Positions 36,661 to 45,308 of a stretch of DNA of 64,000 nucleotides are shown here, in pieces (the stretch's first letter is position 1; each line of letters begins with the position of its first letter). A program made the translations under genes and the position numbers. This DNA comes from Comamonas thiooxydans. GTDB lineage: Bacteria > Pseudomonadota > Gammaproteobacteria > Burkholderiales > Burkholderiaceae_C. The stretch spans positions 2,232,001 to 2,296,000 of the forward strand of contig NZ_AP026738.1 in assembly GCF_002157685.2 (NCBI RefSeq), in the 5' to 3' direction. Under the pieces are notes generated by a model. It saw only the letters and a program-made list of their open reading frames with translations. It had not been told where the DNA came from and did not search any database.

Positions 36661-37796
36661 CACAGGCTCAGCCTTTCCCGGGAATTCTTGCGGCACAGCA
36701 TCCAGACAAAGAAGGGGCCGCCCAGCAGCGAGGTGATGACGCCCACAGGCACTTCGGCCGGGGCAAAGCTGATGCGCGAGAACACATCGACCCAGACCAG
36801 GAAGATGGCGCCCACCAGCGCCGCCACGGGCAGCACGCTGCGATGCTCGGCCCCCACAAGCATGCGCGTGACATGAGGCACGATGAGGCCCACAAAGCCG
36901 ATTGGGCCTGTCAGTGCCACCAGCACGCCGGTGACCAGGGAAACCAGCACAAACAGCCAGCGCCTTGTGCGCGTGGTGTCCACGCCCAGCGTCATGGCGG
37001 TTTCCTCGCCCGCGAGCAGGGCATTGAGTGAGCGCGCCTGCGTCAGCAGCAGAACCACGCCAGCCAGCAGCAGCAAGGCTGGCAGGCCCAGCTCGTCCCA
37101 GCGCGTGCCGGCCAGGCTGCCCAGTGTCCAGGTCAGCACCGAGTTAGCCAGCTCGCGCTGATCGGCCGTGAGCACGATCAGGCTGGTGACGCCGCCCAGG
37201 CAGTAGGCAATGGCCACGCCACCCAGAATCAGGCGCGAGGCCAGTAGCCTGCCGTGGGCATGGGCGAGAAAATACACCGTGGTGCAGGCGGCCAGCGCAC
37301 CGCCAAAAGCGCCCAGCGGCAGGGCCAGCTCGCCCGCAAAGGCCAGTGTGCCAAAGGCCAGTACGCTGACCGCGCCTACCGAAGCGCCAGACGACACGCC
37401 CAGCAGATAGGGGTCGGCCAAGGGATTGCGCACCATGGCTTGCATGGCCACGCCCACCACGGCCAGACCTGCTCCGGCCAGAGCGGCCAGCAGCACGCGC
37501 GGCAGGCGCACCCGCCAGACGATTTGCTGCTGGGCCACGGTCCAGTCACCTCCGGACCCACCAAAGCTCAAGCCCAGGTTGTTGAGCTGCAGGCCTATTT
37601 CATGCGCCGTGATCTGCCATGCCAGTTGCGGCGCCATGCGCACCGGCCCCAGCGTGATGGCCAGCGTGAGCGAAAGCAGCAGCAGCGCGATCAACGCCGC
37701 CAGCCACAGTGCCAGTTGACGGCGCTGGGCCGAGAAAGCATTGGCGGTGGCGCTGACCGAAGCCGCACTGCTTGGGTGCTCGGCGGTCTGCATCAT
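36660..37796 (-). CDS. btuC: FecCD-family ABC permease, probable vitamin B12 permease
   Basis: A 378-residue inner-membrane protein with the ten-helix FecCD/BtuC fold. Visible blocks: VRLPRVLLAALAGAGLAVVG, NPLADPYLLGVSSGASVGAV and the C-terminal GFVGLIVPHVTRMLVG, all diagnostic. The N-terminus carries about 30 extra residues before the first helix. The ATG at 37796 overlaps the btuF stop. Substrate inferred from the operon. Confidence 0.87.
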   Translation of the reverse strand: MMQTAEHPSSAASVSATANAFSAQRRQLALWLAALIALLLLSLTLAITLGPVRMAPQLAWQITAHEIGLQLNNLGLSFGGSGGDWTVAQQQIVWRVRLPRVLLAALAGAGLAVVGVAMQAMVRNPLADPYLLGVSSGASVGAVSVLAFGTLAFAGELALPLGAFGGALAACTTVYFLAHAHGRLLASRLILGGVAIAYCLGGVTSLIVLTADQRELANSVLTWTLGSLAGTRWDELGLPALLLLAGVVLLLTQARSLNALLAGEETAMTLGVDTTRTRRWLFVLVSLVTGVLVALTGPIGFVGLIVPHVTRMLVGAEHRSVLPVAALVGAIFLVWVDVFSRISFAPAEVPVGVITSLLGGPFFVWMLCRKNSRERLSL

Positions 37797-38854
37797 GGCT
37801 CGCTCACCTGCTCGGGTATCTGCTCGGGGTGCAGCGCATGGGCCAGGCGCTGGGTGGCGGCGACATTGCGCGGGCCTGGCGTTGCCTCGGCAAACTCCAG
37901 CAGCACGAACTTTTGCTCGCGTATGGCCTTGAGGTGGGCCAGCTCGGGCTTGGCCAGTAGAAACTGGCGTTTGCCGTCGGCCACGGGCCTGTCGTTATCG
38001 ACGATGACTATCCAGTCCGGTTCGCGGGCAATCACGTCTTCCCAGTTGCCGCGCATCCAGCTGCTGTCCAGATCGTCAAAGATATTCGTTGCGCCCGCGG
38101 CCTCGATCATGGCCTGGGGCATGGCATAGCGGCCCGTGGTGACGGGGATGTCTGTGCCGCTGTCAAACACAAAGACCTTGGGTTTGTGGCTCACGTTCTG
38201 GAGGGCATCGGTCACGCGCTGCAGCTGGGCGCGCTGCTTGCCCACCAGCGCCTGGGCGCGTGCCTCGATGTCAAAGATGCGGCCCAGGTTGAGCAGGTCG
38301 TTGAAAGTGTCTTCCAGCGAAACGCGCTCGCGAGCCACCTGGCGTATGCAGGATTCGCTGAGCACATAGCTGGCAATGCCCAGCTCCTTGAGGCTGGCAG
38401 GAGTGATCTGGCCGGGTCTGAAGCCATAGGACCAGCCGCTGAAGACAAAGTCCGGCTGGGCGTTGAGCAGGGTCTCCAGGTTCATGCCCTGGCTGGACAG
38501 ATCGGGCACGCCGGCCAGCAGCGGCTGCATGGTGGTGGGCAGGCGGCTGATGTCGCGCAGACCGCCATAGCCCACAAGCCTGTCCTGCAGGCCCAGGGCA
38601 AGAAACATCTCCAGCAGATTGATGCCGTGCACCACGGCACGCTGCGGAACTTTGTCATAGACCACGGGCTGGGTGCAGACATCGATGGTGAGCGCTGTTT
38701 TTGCCGCCTTGCTGGTTGAGGCTTGCGGGATGCTGCCGGCCTGATGGCTTTCGCCGCAGGCGCTGAGCGCTGCTGCCGAAGCCAGCATCGCGACAAACCA
38801 TAGTGGTTGCTTCAGTAACAGGAGCTGCTGGCGAATGTACTTAAAGGACTTCAT
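37793..38854 (-). CDS. btuF: Periplasmic cobalamin-binding lipoprotein (BtuF/FecB-like)
   Basis: A 353-residue binding protein with a lipobox (LSAC, Cys at about residue 33), so it is probably anchored to the membrane. The class III binding-protein fold is seen in VPQRAVVHGINLLEMFLALG, LLNAQPDFVFSGWSYG and DWIVIVDNDRPVADGKRQFL. It would catch cobamides released by the TonB receptor and hand them to btuC/btuD. The gap to the receptor gene holds a dispersed repeat. Confidence 0.83.
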   Translation of the reverse strand: MKSFKYIRQQLLLLKQPLWFVAMLASAAALSACGESHQAGSIPQASTSKAAKTALTIDVCTQPVVYDKVPQRAVVHGINLLEMFLALGLQDRLVGYGGLRDISRLPTTMQPLLAGVPDLSSQGMNLETLLNAQPDFVFSGWSYGFRPGQITPASLKELGIASYVLSESCIRQVARERVSLEDTFNDLLNLGRIFDIEARAQALVGKQRAQLQRVTDALQNVSHKPKVFVFDSGTDIPVTTGRYAMPQAMIEAAGATNIFDDLDSSWMRGNWEDVIAREPDWIVIVDNDRPVADGKRQFLLAKPELAHLKAIREQKFVLLEFAEATPGPRNVAATQRLAHALHPEQIPEQVSEP

Positions 38855-38876
38855 GGCTGAAAGTGTCTGAACTCAA

Positions 38877-38920
38877 GAAAATACAAGCGCAGGCAGCTAC
38901 TGATATCAAAGCGATGCATG
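38877..38920. repeat. Dispersed intergenic repeat, copy E (inverted)
   Basis: AAAATACAAGCGCAGGCAGCT followed by ACTGATATCAAAGCGAT. It is an inverted member of the same repeat group as copies A-D, filling the 70-bp gap between btuB and btuF. Confidence 0.5.
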
Positions 38921-38924
38921 GCAC

Positions 38925-41057
38925 TTAGAACGTGAACTCGGCCGTGAGATCGACGCGCCGCCCCTCACCCGGGTAAGCCTGTGCCGCCCTGGCGCTGGAG
39001 ACGGCCGAGTAGGTGTAGAGCTTGTCCGTCAGGTTGCGCAGCGTCAGTCGATAGGTGCTGTGCGGCTGGGGACGCCAGCTCAGTGCAGCATCCCAGACGG
39101 TGTAGCCGCCACTGCGCGCGGTGTTGGCGTTGTCCGCAAAGCGGCTGCCCACTGCACGTGCGCCCAGCGATGCCTGCCAGCGGCCCAGGGTGTTGTGGGT
39201 GGTGTAGTGGGCCCACAGATTGGCGGTGTTGCGCGCCACGTTGGTGGGACGCTTGCCGGAGCGGTCGGCGCCACCGGCTTCGATCAGTTGGTCATACTTG
39301 GCGTCGACAAAGGCGTAATTACCCTCAAGGCGCCAGTTGGGTGACAGGCGCATCACCGCGCTCAGCTCCAGCCCCTGCGAGCTTTGCTTGCCGCCTTGCA
39401 CGGACAGCAAAGCGTTGTTCGGGTCGCGCGTGATGATGTCTTTCTTCTCGATGCGATAGGCAGCGGCCGTCCATTCGCCCTGGCCCTGGGCGAACTGCTG
39501 CTTCAGGCCCAGCTCAATCTGGCGTGCCGTGGTCAGCTTGAAGGGGCTGTTGCCCAGGTTCAGGGTCAGCACATTGGTGACGGGGTCATGGCCTTGGGAT
39601 AGCTGGCCGTAGAGGCTGGTCTGGGCACTGAGCTTGTGCGTCAGACCCAGGCGCCAGGCCGTTCCGTTCAGACGTTTGTCGAAGGAGCCGCTGCCCACCA
39701 GGTCATTGCGCTCAAAGTCCGTGAGGGCGCGGCGTATGCCGGCCAGCAGCAGCCATTTGTCGCTCAGCGTCCAGGCATCCTCGGCATAGAAGTCATGCGT
39801 GGTGGCCTGAGTGCGATAACTTGGCAGCATGGGCGAAGTATTGGGCCAGTAGCCCAGCGAGGGCTCGTTCACGCCGATGGTCGCGCTGCCCGCATAGTCG
39901 TTGCGTGCAAAGTTGAACCGGGCGCGGCTTACCTCCCAGCCCGCTACTACTTTGTGTGCACCGGCCTGGATGGTAGTTTCCAGCCGATTGCCGGTCTGGG
40001 CCAGATCGTGGGCCAGCTCCAGATAGTCACCCAGCGTCACTTGCTGCTTGCTGGGGTTGTAGCTATAGGCTTCGATGTTGCGCCAGTAGCGGTCGGCCTT
40101 GAAATGGTAGAGCTCGTTGCTCACGCTCAGCCAGTCGTTGACCTGGTACTGGACACGGGCGCGCACGCGCTTGTCCTTGATGCGGATATCGCTGTCAGCG
40201 GTGTTGAAGTTGCGTCCCAGCAGCTCGGGCACGATGGCACCGTTCATGGTGGGCGTGCCGAAATAGCGTGCAGGTTTTTCGTCGCTGACATCGGCCAGCA
40301 GTTCCATGCGCAGGGCCGCCGTGGGTTGCCAGCGCAGCGTGCTCATCAGCTTGCCGCCGCTGGCGCGGCTCATGTCGTGCTCGCCATTTGTGTGGTGGCC
40401 ATAGGCATCCAGGCGGTAGCTCAGCGTGTCGCTCAGTGCGCCGCCCATGCCCAGACCAAGCTTGGCCGTACCGTGCGAGCCGGCCCCGACCAGTACTTCG
40501 CGCACCGTCTCCTTGCTGGGCTGCTTGCGCACCACATTGGCCGTGGCGCCCACGGTACCCGTGCCATAGACGATGGAGGCAGGGCCGCGCAGCACTTCCA
40601 CGCGCTCATAGCCCCAGCTGTTGGCAGGGTAGGGCGTGGTCGACGAGGCCACGCTCAGGCGCACGCCGTCTTCGGCGATGCCCACCGAGTTGGTGCCGGT
40701 GAAGCCGCGCGTGCTGAAGGACAGGCTGCTGTAGCTGGTTGCAGACAGTGGCGTCATGCCCACGGTGCGGCCGATGATGTCGGCCATTCGGCTGTCACCG
40801 CGCTCCTGCCAGGTCTGCTCGTCCACATAGTCGAGGCTGGCGGGCAGGTCGCGGGTGGCGATGCCGGTCCGGCTGCCCGATGTTGTTGGCTGCGACAGAC
40901 CCAGTCCGCCAGGGGCGTTGTCCGTGACCTGTACGGTGGGCAGTTGTGCTGCCGAGGAGAAAGTGGAGGGGCTTGAGCTGTTGGCCGAAGGTTCTGCGGC
41001 CAAGGTCAAGGCAGGTGCCAAGCCGATCAGGGCAGCAGGCAGGGCGAAAGATTTCAT
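38925..41057 (-). CDS. TonB-dependent outer-membrane receptor, probable cobalamin receptor
   Basis: A 710-residue receptor: signal peptide (about 1-21, ALTLAAEPS), TonB-box-like LPTVQVTD (about residue 40), plug domain with RVEVLRGPASIVYGTGTVGA, and a 22-strand barrel ending RRVDLTAEFTF with the terminal aromatic. By sequence it resembles siderophore-type receptors (TIGR01783-like), not E. coli BtuB. The cobalamin riboswitch upstream and the btuF-C-D genes behind it point to B12 or other cobamides. The ATG at 41057 gives the signal peptide at the very start. Confidence 0.85.
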   Translation of the reverse strand: MKSFALPAALIGLAPALTLAAEPSANSSSPSTFSSAAQLPTVQVTDNAPGGLGLSQPTTSGSRTGIATRDLPASLDYVDEQTWQERGDSRMADIIGRTVGMTPLSATSYSSLSFSTRGFTGTNSVGIAEDGVRLSVASSTTPYPANSWGYERVEVLRGPASIVYGTGTVGATANVVRKQPSKETVREVLVGAGSHGTAKLGLGMGGALSDTLSYRLDAYGHHTNGEHDMSRASGGKLMSTLRWQPTAALRMELLADVSDEKPARYFGTPTMNGAIVPELLGRNFNTADSDIRIKDKRVRARVQYQVNDWLSVSNELYHFKADRYWRNIEAYSYNPSKQQVTLGDYLELAHDLAQTGNRLETTIQAGAHKVVAGWEVSRARFNFARNDYAGSATIGVNEPSLGYWPNTSPMLPSYRTQATTHDFYAEDAWTLSDKWLLLAGIRRALTDFERNDLVGSGSFDKRLNGTAWRLGLTHKLSAQTSLYGQLSQGHDPVTNVLTLNLGNSPFKLTTARQIELGLKQQFAQGQGEWTAAAYRIEKKDIITRDPNNALLSVQGGKQSSQGLELSAVMRLSPNWRLEGNYAFVDAKYDQLIEAGGADRSGKRPTNVARNTANLWAHYTTHNTLGRWQASLGARAVGSRFADNANTARSGGYTVWDAALSWRPQPHSTYRLTLRNLTDKLYTYSAVSSARAAQAYPGEGRRVDLTAEFTF

Positions 41058-41227
41058 GTCGTCAGCGAGAACTGACCAGCCTGCATGCATGTGACGAGAC
41101 CATGACCGGCGTCCGGAGTGCGCCTGGGTGTGCGCGCCTGTCGCCAATCAGCTGCCGTCACGCTGCTCCCCGCAGACGGTCGTTGCAAATGCCGACTGCC
41201 GGAATTGCACCCGGACGGTCAGCGCTT

Positions 41228-41441
41228 AACAGGCCGGTATCCGGGCTGGCAGATTGCGCGAGGCATGCCACTTCGTCTTCCCAGCGCTGCCGCGCACCTC
41301 TTGAAGAGGCCACGTAGAACGCCAGTGACTGACTCTTGCAGGTGCAAAAGCCGTGAAGTGGATTGATCTGCTTACCGTTGCGGGGGCAGCCAAGGCTTTG
41401 AACCTTGTTCCCGTTTAACCCGATGAAACATCGGGCACCTG
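41228..41441 (-). promoter_or_regulatory. Cobalamin riboswitch upstream of the TonB receptor
   Basis: On the minus strand: AGGTGCCCGATG (41440), GGGAACAAGGTTCAA, CCCCCGCAACGGTAAGC (about 41388-41370), CACTGGCG, GGGAAGACGAAGTGGC and the B12-box-like AGCCCGGATACCGGCC (about 41249-41232). The order and spacing are those of the B12 aptamer. About 170 bases separate it from the receptor ATG. It should control import and, by read-through, the chelatase genes. Confidence 0.94.
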
Positions 41442-41616
41442 CTACGTTGAACAAGCTTGGCAGACCGCAGTCTGAAAGATCGTTCGCGAAAAATTATATA
41501 GCACTGGCCATCGGCAGTGACTACGAGGCGGGATCCATGGCGACAAGGACAGACACAGGGCCAGCATCGGCATTGCGGCAGGCATGCCAATTGCCGTCAA
41601 ACATCTGTCGCAGTAG

Positions 41617-41639
41617 AAAAACAGTCATGGCTGTTTTTT
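41617..41639. terminator. AT-rich hairpin with T-tract (possible bidirectional terminator)
   Basis: Stem AAAAACAG/CTGTTTTT with loop TCATGG. It lies in the 277-bp stretch between the riboswitch and the DUF2721 gene. That stretch otherwise shows only an AT-rich segment near 41480-41505, likely promoter of the B12 operon on the minus strand. Confidence 0.4.
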
Positions 41640-41718
41640 GAGTGAATCTAGTCAAAACTGAGCTGACATTTGTGCATAAAAATAGAGGCTGAGAAAGCCC
41701 CCCGATTCTGAGGACACC

Positions 41719-42213
41719 ATGAGCATCTGGTCCATCGACGCGCAGACCGTCACCCACAGCATTCAGCTCGCTGTTGCGCCGGTTTTTTTCCTGACTGCCG
41801 TGGCCGGCATGATTGGCTCCGTAGCGGGGCGGCTGGCCCGCATCATTGACCGGGCCCGCAAGCTGGAGGAAAGCCTGCGCACCCTGGACGATCACGATCT
41901 GATCGCCCGCCACCTCAAGGAGCTGCATTTTCTGCGCGAGCGCGGGCGGCTGGCCAACGTCTCCATTGCACTGCTGACGTTGTGCGGCATGTGCATAGGG
42001 CTGACCATCGTGCTGCTGTTCGTGGGCCAGGCCTACGGCGTCAACGGCCATGGCTATGCCGTGTTCAGCTTTCTGCTGGGGGTGCTGGCCTTTGTGCTGG
42101 CGCTGTGCTGCTTCCTCTGGGAGACCATCATGGCGACACGCATTCTGGACTTTCATATGCTCACCCAGGCCAGGGCGGCAGTGCGCCATGTGGAGTCCGA
42201 GCATCGCCCCTGA
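41719..42213 (+). CDS. DUF2721 domain membrane protein
   Basis: A 164-residue inner-membrane protein with three helices (about residues 18-40, 83-108 and 113-140) and a charged loop after the first (RLARIIDRARKLEESLR), the DUF2721 pattern. No function is known. GAGGACACC precedes the ATG. Fourteen bases behind it begins another membrane protein, so the two form a small operon. Confidence 0.8.
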   Translation: MSIWSIDAQTVTHSIQLAVAPVFFLTAVAGMIGSVAGRLARIIDRARKLEESLRTLDDHDLIARHLKELHFLRERGRLANVSIALLTLCGMCIGLTIVLLFVGQAYGVNGHGYAVFSFLLGVLAFVLALCCFLWETIMATRILDFHMLTQARAAVRHVESEHRP

Positions 42214-42227
42214 TTGCGCTGCGAGAC

Positions 42228-42557
42228 ATGTTTTTCCTGCCTCTGATCCTGGTGCCCATCGTCTTCCTGATGGCACTCGTTCGCCTCTATCAGATTCCCG
42301 TGCAGCTGCGTTCGGGCCGGTTGCGGCTGGTCGAGCGCGGCAGGCCGGGCTTGCGCCTGGCCACCTTGCTGGCCTATGCCGGGCTGCTGACGGGCAGCGG
42401 GGCATTGCTTGCGGCCTTGGTGTATGCAAGCTTTTTTGCGGCCGACCGGTGGTCGGCCTATCTGCATCTGGGGCCTTATCTGGCGCTTTATCCCTTTCTG
42501 TACCTGGCGGCAGCCTGGGTGTTCTATTACGGCCTGAAGAAGTCTGCTGTCGCCTGA
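42228..42557 (+). CDS. Small hypothetical membrane protein
   Basis: A 109-residue protein with helices at about 2-18 (PLILVPIVFLMALVRLY), 45-68 (LATLLAYAGLLTGSGALLAALVYASF) and 82-102. No family recognised. The ATG at 42228 follows the DUF2721 gene by 14 bases. Its stop lies one base from the end of the convergent argP gene. Confidence 0.65.
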   Translation: MFFLPLILVPIVFLMALVRLYQIPVQLRSGRLRLVERGRPGLRLATLLAYAGLLTGSGALLAALVYASFFAADRWSAYLHLGPYLALYPFLYLAAAWVFYYGLKKSAVA

Positions 42558-42558
42558 G

Positions 42559-43479
42559 CTAGTCCTGTATGGGCTCCAGCCAGGCGGCTGCCGCATGGAT
42601 GATGCAGTCGGTCAGTCGCTGCAGGCTGGCCTGGGCATTGCGGGTGTGGGCCCAGTACATGGGGATGTGTAGATCCCTGCCCGGAAGCAGTTCCATCAGA
42701 TCGCCACTGGCCAGCTGCGGGGTGATCAGCTGGGCCGGGTGCATGCCCCAGCCCATGCCCAGTTCCACGGCACGGGTGTAGCCCTGGTTGGAGGGCAGAA
42801 AGTGACGCGCATTGTTGCGCCGCCCGTCCAGCCCCAGACCATGCAGCCATTGGTCCTGCAGGCTGTCCTTGCGGCCATAGTACATCATGGGCGCCCTGGC
42901 CAGCATCTGGGCCAGCTCCCTGTCCGACTCGGCCTGGGCCAGGTGACGCTGCACAAACTCCGGGCTGGCCACGGCGATATAGCGCATGCGACCCAGCGGC
43001 CAGGTGTTGCAGCCCGCAATCGCCGAGCCTGTGGCAGTGACGGCGGCCATGACTTCGCCTTCCTTGATGCGTTTGGCAGTGTGGTCCTGGTCGTCAATGC
43101 TGATGTCCAGCAACTCATTGCCGTCCTGCGTGAAAGCCGCCATGGCATCCATGAACCAGGTCGACAGGGAGTCGGCATTGACTGCCAGCTTCAGCGTGGG
43201 CAGGGCGGTTTGGCCTTCGGGGACCAGCTCGGGGTTCTTGCGGCGCAGATCGTTTTCCAGCAGCGCCACCTGCTCCACATGCAGACACAGGCGGCGGCCA
43301 GCCTCCGTTCCGGTGCAAGGCGTGCCGCGCAGCACCAGCACCTGGCCCACGCGTTCTTCCAGCAACTTGATGCGCTGGGAGATGGCGGAAGGGGTGACAT
43401 GCAGCTTGCGCGCCGCACGCTCGAAGCTTCCCTCACGCAATACGGCTGCCAGTGCTTCCAGTCCCGCGTAGTCAAACAT
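42559..43479 (-). CDS. argP: LysR family regulator ArgP/LysG
   Basis: A 306-residue LysR regulator: the helix-turn-helix is at residues 1-60 (LEALAAVLREGSFERAARKL, TPSAISQRIKLLEERVGQ), matching ArgP (IciA). ArgP senses lysine and arginine and controls the exporter argO/lysE. Here the exporter gene is divergent, 91 bases away, the classical arrangement. Confidence 0.93.
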   Translation of the reverse strand: MFDYAGLEALAAVLREGSFERAARKLHVTPSAISQRIKLLEERVGQVLVLRGTPCTGTEAGRRLCLHVEQVALLENDLRRKNPELVPEGQTALPTLKLAVNADSLSTWFMDAMAAFTQDGNELLDISIDDQDHTAKRIKEGEVMAAVTATGSAIAGCNTWPLGRMRYIAVASPEFVQRHLAQAESDRELAQMLARAPMMYYGRKDSLQDQWLHGLGLDGRRNNARHFLPSNQGYTRAVELGMGWGMHPAQLITPQLASGDLMELLPGRDLHIPMYWAHTRNAQASLQRLTDCIIHAAAAWLEPIQD

Positions 43480-43500
43480 TAGAAATTCTTCATTGGATTG

Positions 43501-43518
43501 AGTAAATGTAATTTTACT
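43501..43518. promoter_or_regulatory. Probable ArgP operator in the argP-argO intergenic region
   Basis: AGTAAA-N6-TTTACT, a 6+6 inverted repeat with the T-N(11)-A spacing usual for LysR regulators, in the middle of the 91-bp divergent promoter region. Not proven; position and symmetry only. Confidence 0.5.
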
Positions 43519-43570
43519 TAATTGCTTTGCAGAGCAAGAATCCGGGCCGGTTTGGAGGAGTCAACGGCTC

Positions 43571-44221
43571 ATGGACATGACAACTAATTTTTATTCCGCC
43601 TGGATTGCAGGCTTTACGGTGTGCGCATCGCTCATTGTTTCCATCGGTGCACAGAACCTGTATGTGCTGCGTCAGGCAGTGCAGGGCGAACATGTGAAGG
43701 CCTGCGTGGCTCTGTGTGTACTCAGCGACGCTTTGCTGGTTGCGCTGGGGGTGGCCGGCATGGCGCAGATGCTGACCAGCTATCCGGCATTGGCCCAGTA
43801 TCTGACGTTGGGCGGAGCCGCATTCTTGCTGGCCTATGGTCTTTTCGCCCTGCGGCGCATGTGGTTGGCCCCGGATGCTGCCATGGAGGCTGGCGAGCGC
43901 AGGGCGGCACCGCGTGGGATGATGAGCGTGCTGGCTGCGCTGGCGGCCATCACCTTGCTCAACCCCCATGTGTACCTGGATACGGTGCTGCTGATGGGCT
44001 CCATTGGTGCCCAGCAGGAAGGCACAGGCCGCTGGTCCTATGTGATGGGGGCCGCCTCGGCCAGCTGTCTCTGGTTTGTGCTGCTGGCGATGGCGGGGCG
44101 CCGTCTCAGGCACTTGTTTGCCAACCCCGGCGCCTGGCGCGTCATGGATGGCATCACCGGCGTGATGATGCTGGGTCTGGCCTGGTGGGTGGCGAACAGC
44201 GCTTTGGGAATGGAAATTTGA
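43571..44221 (+). CDS. argO: LysE/ArgO family basic amino acid exporter
   Basis: A 216-residue inner-membrane protein with five to six helices. It starts with GFTVCASLIVSIGAQNLYVLRQ, the LysE/ArgO signature, and has ITLLNPHVYLDTVLLMGSIG in the fourth helix. It exports arginine or lysine when they accumulate. GGAGGAG lies ten bases before the ATG. Divergent from argP. Confidence 0.93.
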   Translation: MDMTTNFYSAWIAGFTVCASLIVSIGAQNLYVLRQAVQGEHVKACVALCVLSDALLVALGVAGMAQMLTSYPALAQYLTLGGAAFLLAYGLFALRRMWLAPDAAMEAGERRAAPRGMMSVLAALAAITLLNPHVYLDTVLLMGSIGAQQEGTGRWSYVMGAASASCLWFVLLAMAGRRLRHLFANPGAWRVMDGITGVMMLGLAWWVANSALGMEI

Positions 44222-44279
44222 GTCTCAGGTTGCGCCAGCGCCACTCATTGCAGACTCTTTCACATCCCCACATTGGGCT

Positions 44280-44588
44280 TCAAGCCTCTGAGGCCTGTTC
44301 CCACAGACCCACGGCTTCGATGAGGTTCCAGCTATTGCATTCAATGCGGTAGTGGCCTGTGGCTCCGGTCTTCTGGCTCTGGCCCTCGATCACCACAATA
44401 TGCCTGCCGTGACGCTGGGCTTCCGAAATCGGGCGGATCTTGTCGTAGTTGTGCTTCTCTGCAATATCGCCACGAAAGGCAATCGTCACCTGCTCGCGCC
44501 GGGGAAAGTAGTCCTTGGCATATTTGTCCAGCGTGCGATCGGCAACCAGCGTGGCCATATCGGGCGAGGTGGCGGAAGAAGTGTTCAT
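44280..44588 (-). CDS. Hypothetical protein of about 100 residues
   Basis: A 102-residue soluble protein, mixed composition, with a predicted beta-rich core (REQVTIAFRGDIAEKHNYDK, HGRHIVVIEGQSQKTGATGH, YRIECNSWNLIEAVGLW). No family recognised. Codon use is normal and GAGGAG lies five bases before the ATG at 44588 (a second ATG at 44591 is too close to it), so it is likely expressed. It stands alone between argO and the Lrp gene. Confidence 0.7.
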   Translation of the reverse strand: MNTSSATSPDMATLVADRTLDKYAKDYFPRREQVTIAFRGDIAEKHNYDKIRPISEAQRHGRHIVVIEGQSQKTGATGHYRIECNSWNLIEAVGLWEQASEA

Positions 44589-44743
44589 CATGTCTCCTCA
44601 AGAGTGGACTCTTGTTGTGTGCAGAATCTGAGCCGGTTTATGACGTGATTGTTGCATTTTGTTTCAGTTGGAGCCAGTGCCAATCTTCATGGCAGATGGC
44701 AGCCCTCGTGCGGCATCAGTTCGGGTCGCACGGCCACACGGTG

Positions 44744-45220
44744 TCATGGCGCAGACAGTGGCAGCTGCAGACCGGTCTTGATGCGTTCCAGCGCGATCGA
44801 GGTGCTGTAGCGGCGAATGTTCTCGTCACCTTCGAACAGACGTTTGCAGATGGCCTGATAGTCATCCATGTCGGTTGCCGTGACGACCAGGATGTAGTCG
44901 GTTTCGCCCGTCACATAGAAGCACTGCTGCACGGCCGCTTCGTCGGCGATACGCGCCCTGAAGCCGCGCGACAGGTCCGGCCTGTCGTTGACCAGCTGCA
45001 CGGTGATGACCGCAGTCAGTGAGCGGCCCACCTTGACGGGCTCCAGCACGGCCACATTGGCGGCAATCACCCCGGTTTCCTGCAATCGTTTGATGCGCCG
45101 CTGCACGGCTGGGGCCGAGAGGTTGATGTGCTCAGCAATCAGACGCTGTGGCATGAGGTTGTCACGCTGGAGCAGGGCAAGAATCGCGTGGTCAAAGGAG
45201 TCCAGGTCGGCAGCAGGCAT
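44744..45220 (-). CDS. Lrp/AsnC family transcriptional regulator
   Basis: A 158-residue regulator: the helix-turn-helix is at about 5-55 (LDSFDHAILALLQRDNLMPQ, SAPAVQRRIKRLQETGVI), followed by the RAM ligand-binding domain (QCFYVTGETDYILVVTATDM). It is divergent from an EamA-type exporter with an 88-bp gap, so it probably senses an amino acid and controls that exporter. The ATG at 45220 gives the normal N-terminus; the frame is open 18 codons upstream. Confidence 0.9.
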   Translation of the reverse strand: MPAADLDSFDHAILALLQRDNLMPQRLIAEHINLSAPAVQRRIKRLQETGVIAANVAVLEPVKVGRSLTAVITVQLVNDRPDLSRGFRARIADEAAVQQCFYVTGETDYILVVTATDMDDYQAICKRLFEGDENIRRYSTSIALERIKTGLQLPLSAP

Positions 45221-45308
45221 GGTGTGGGATGGGTTGAGAGCGAAACTTGCAGATTCAGGGCTGAAAACGAGCAAATTTCGCGGGTGACTTGCAATATCGT
45301 ACCCACCT

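Noticed and set aside
41158..41454. 98-codon minus-strand frame upstream of the TonB receptor
   Set aside because: Covers the second cobalamin riboswitch.
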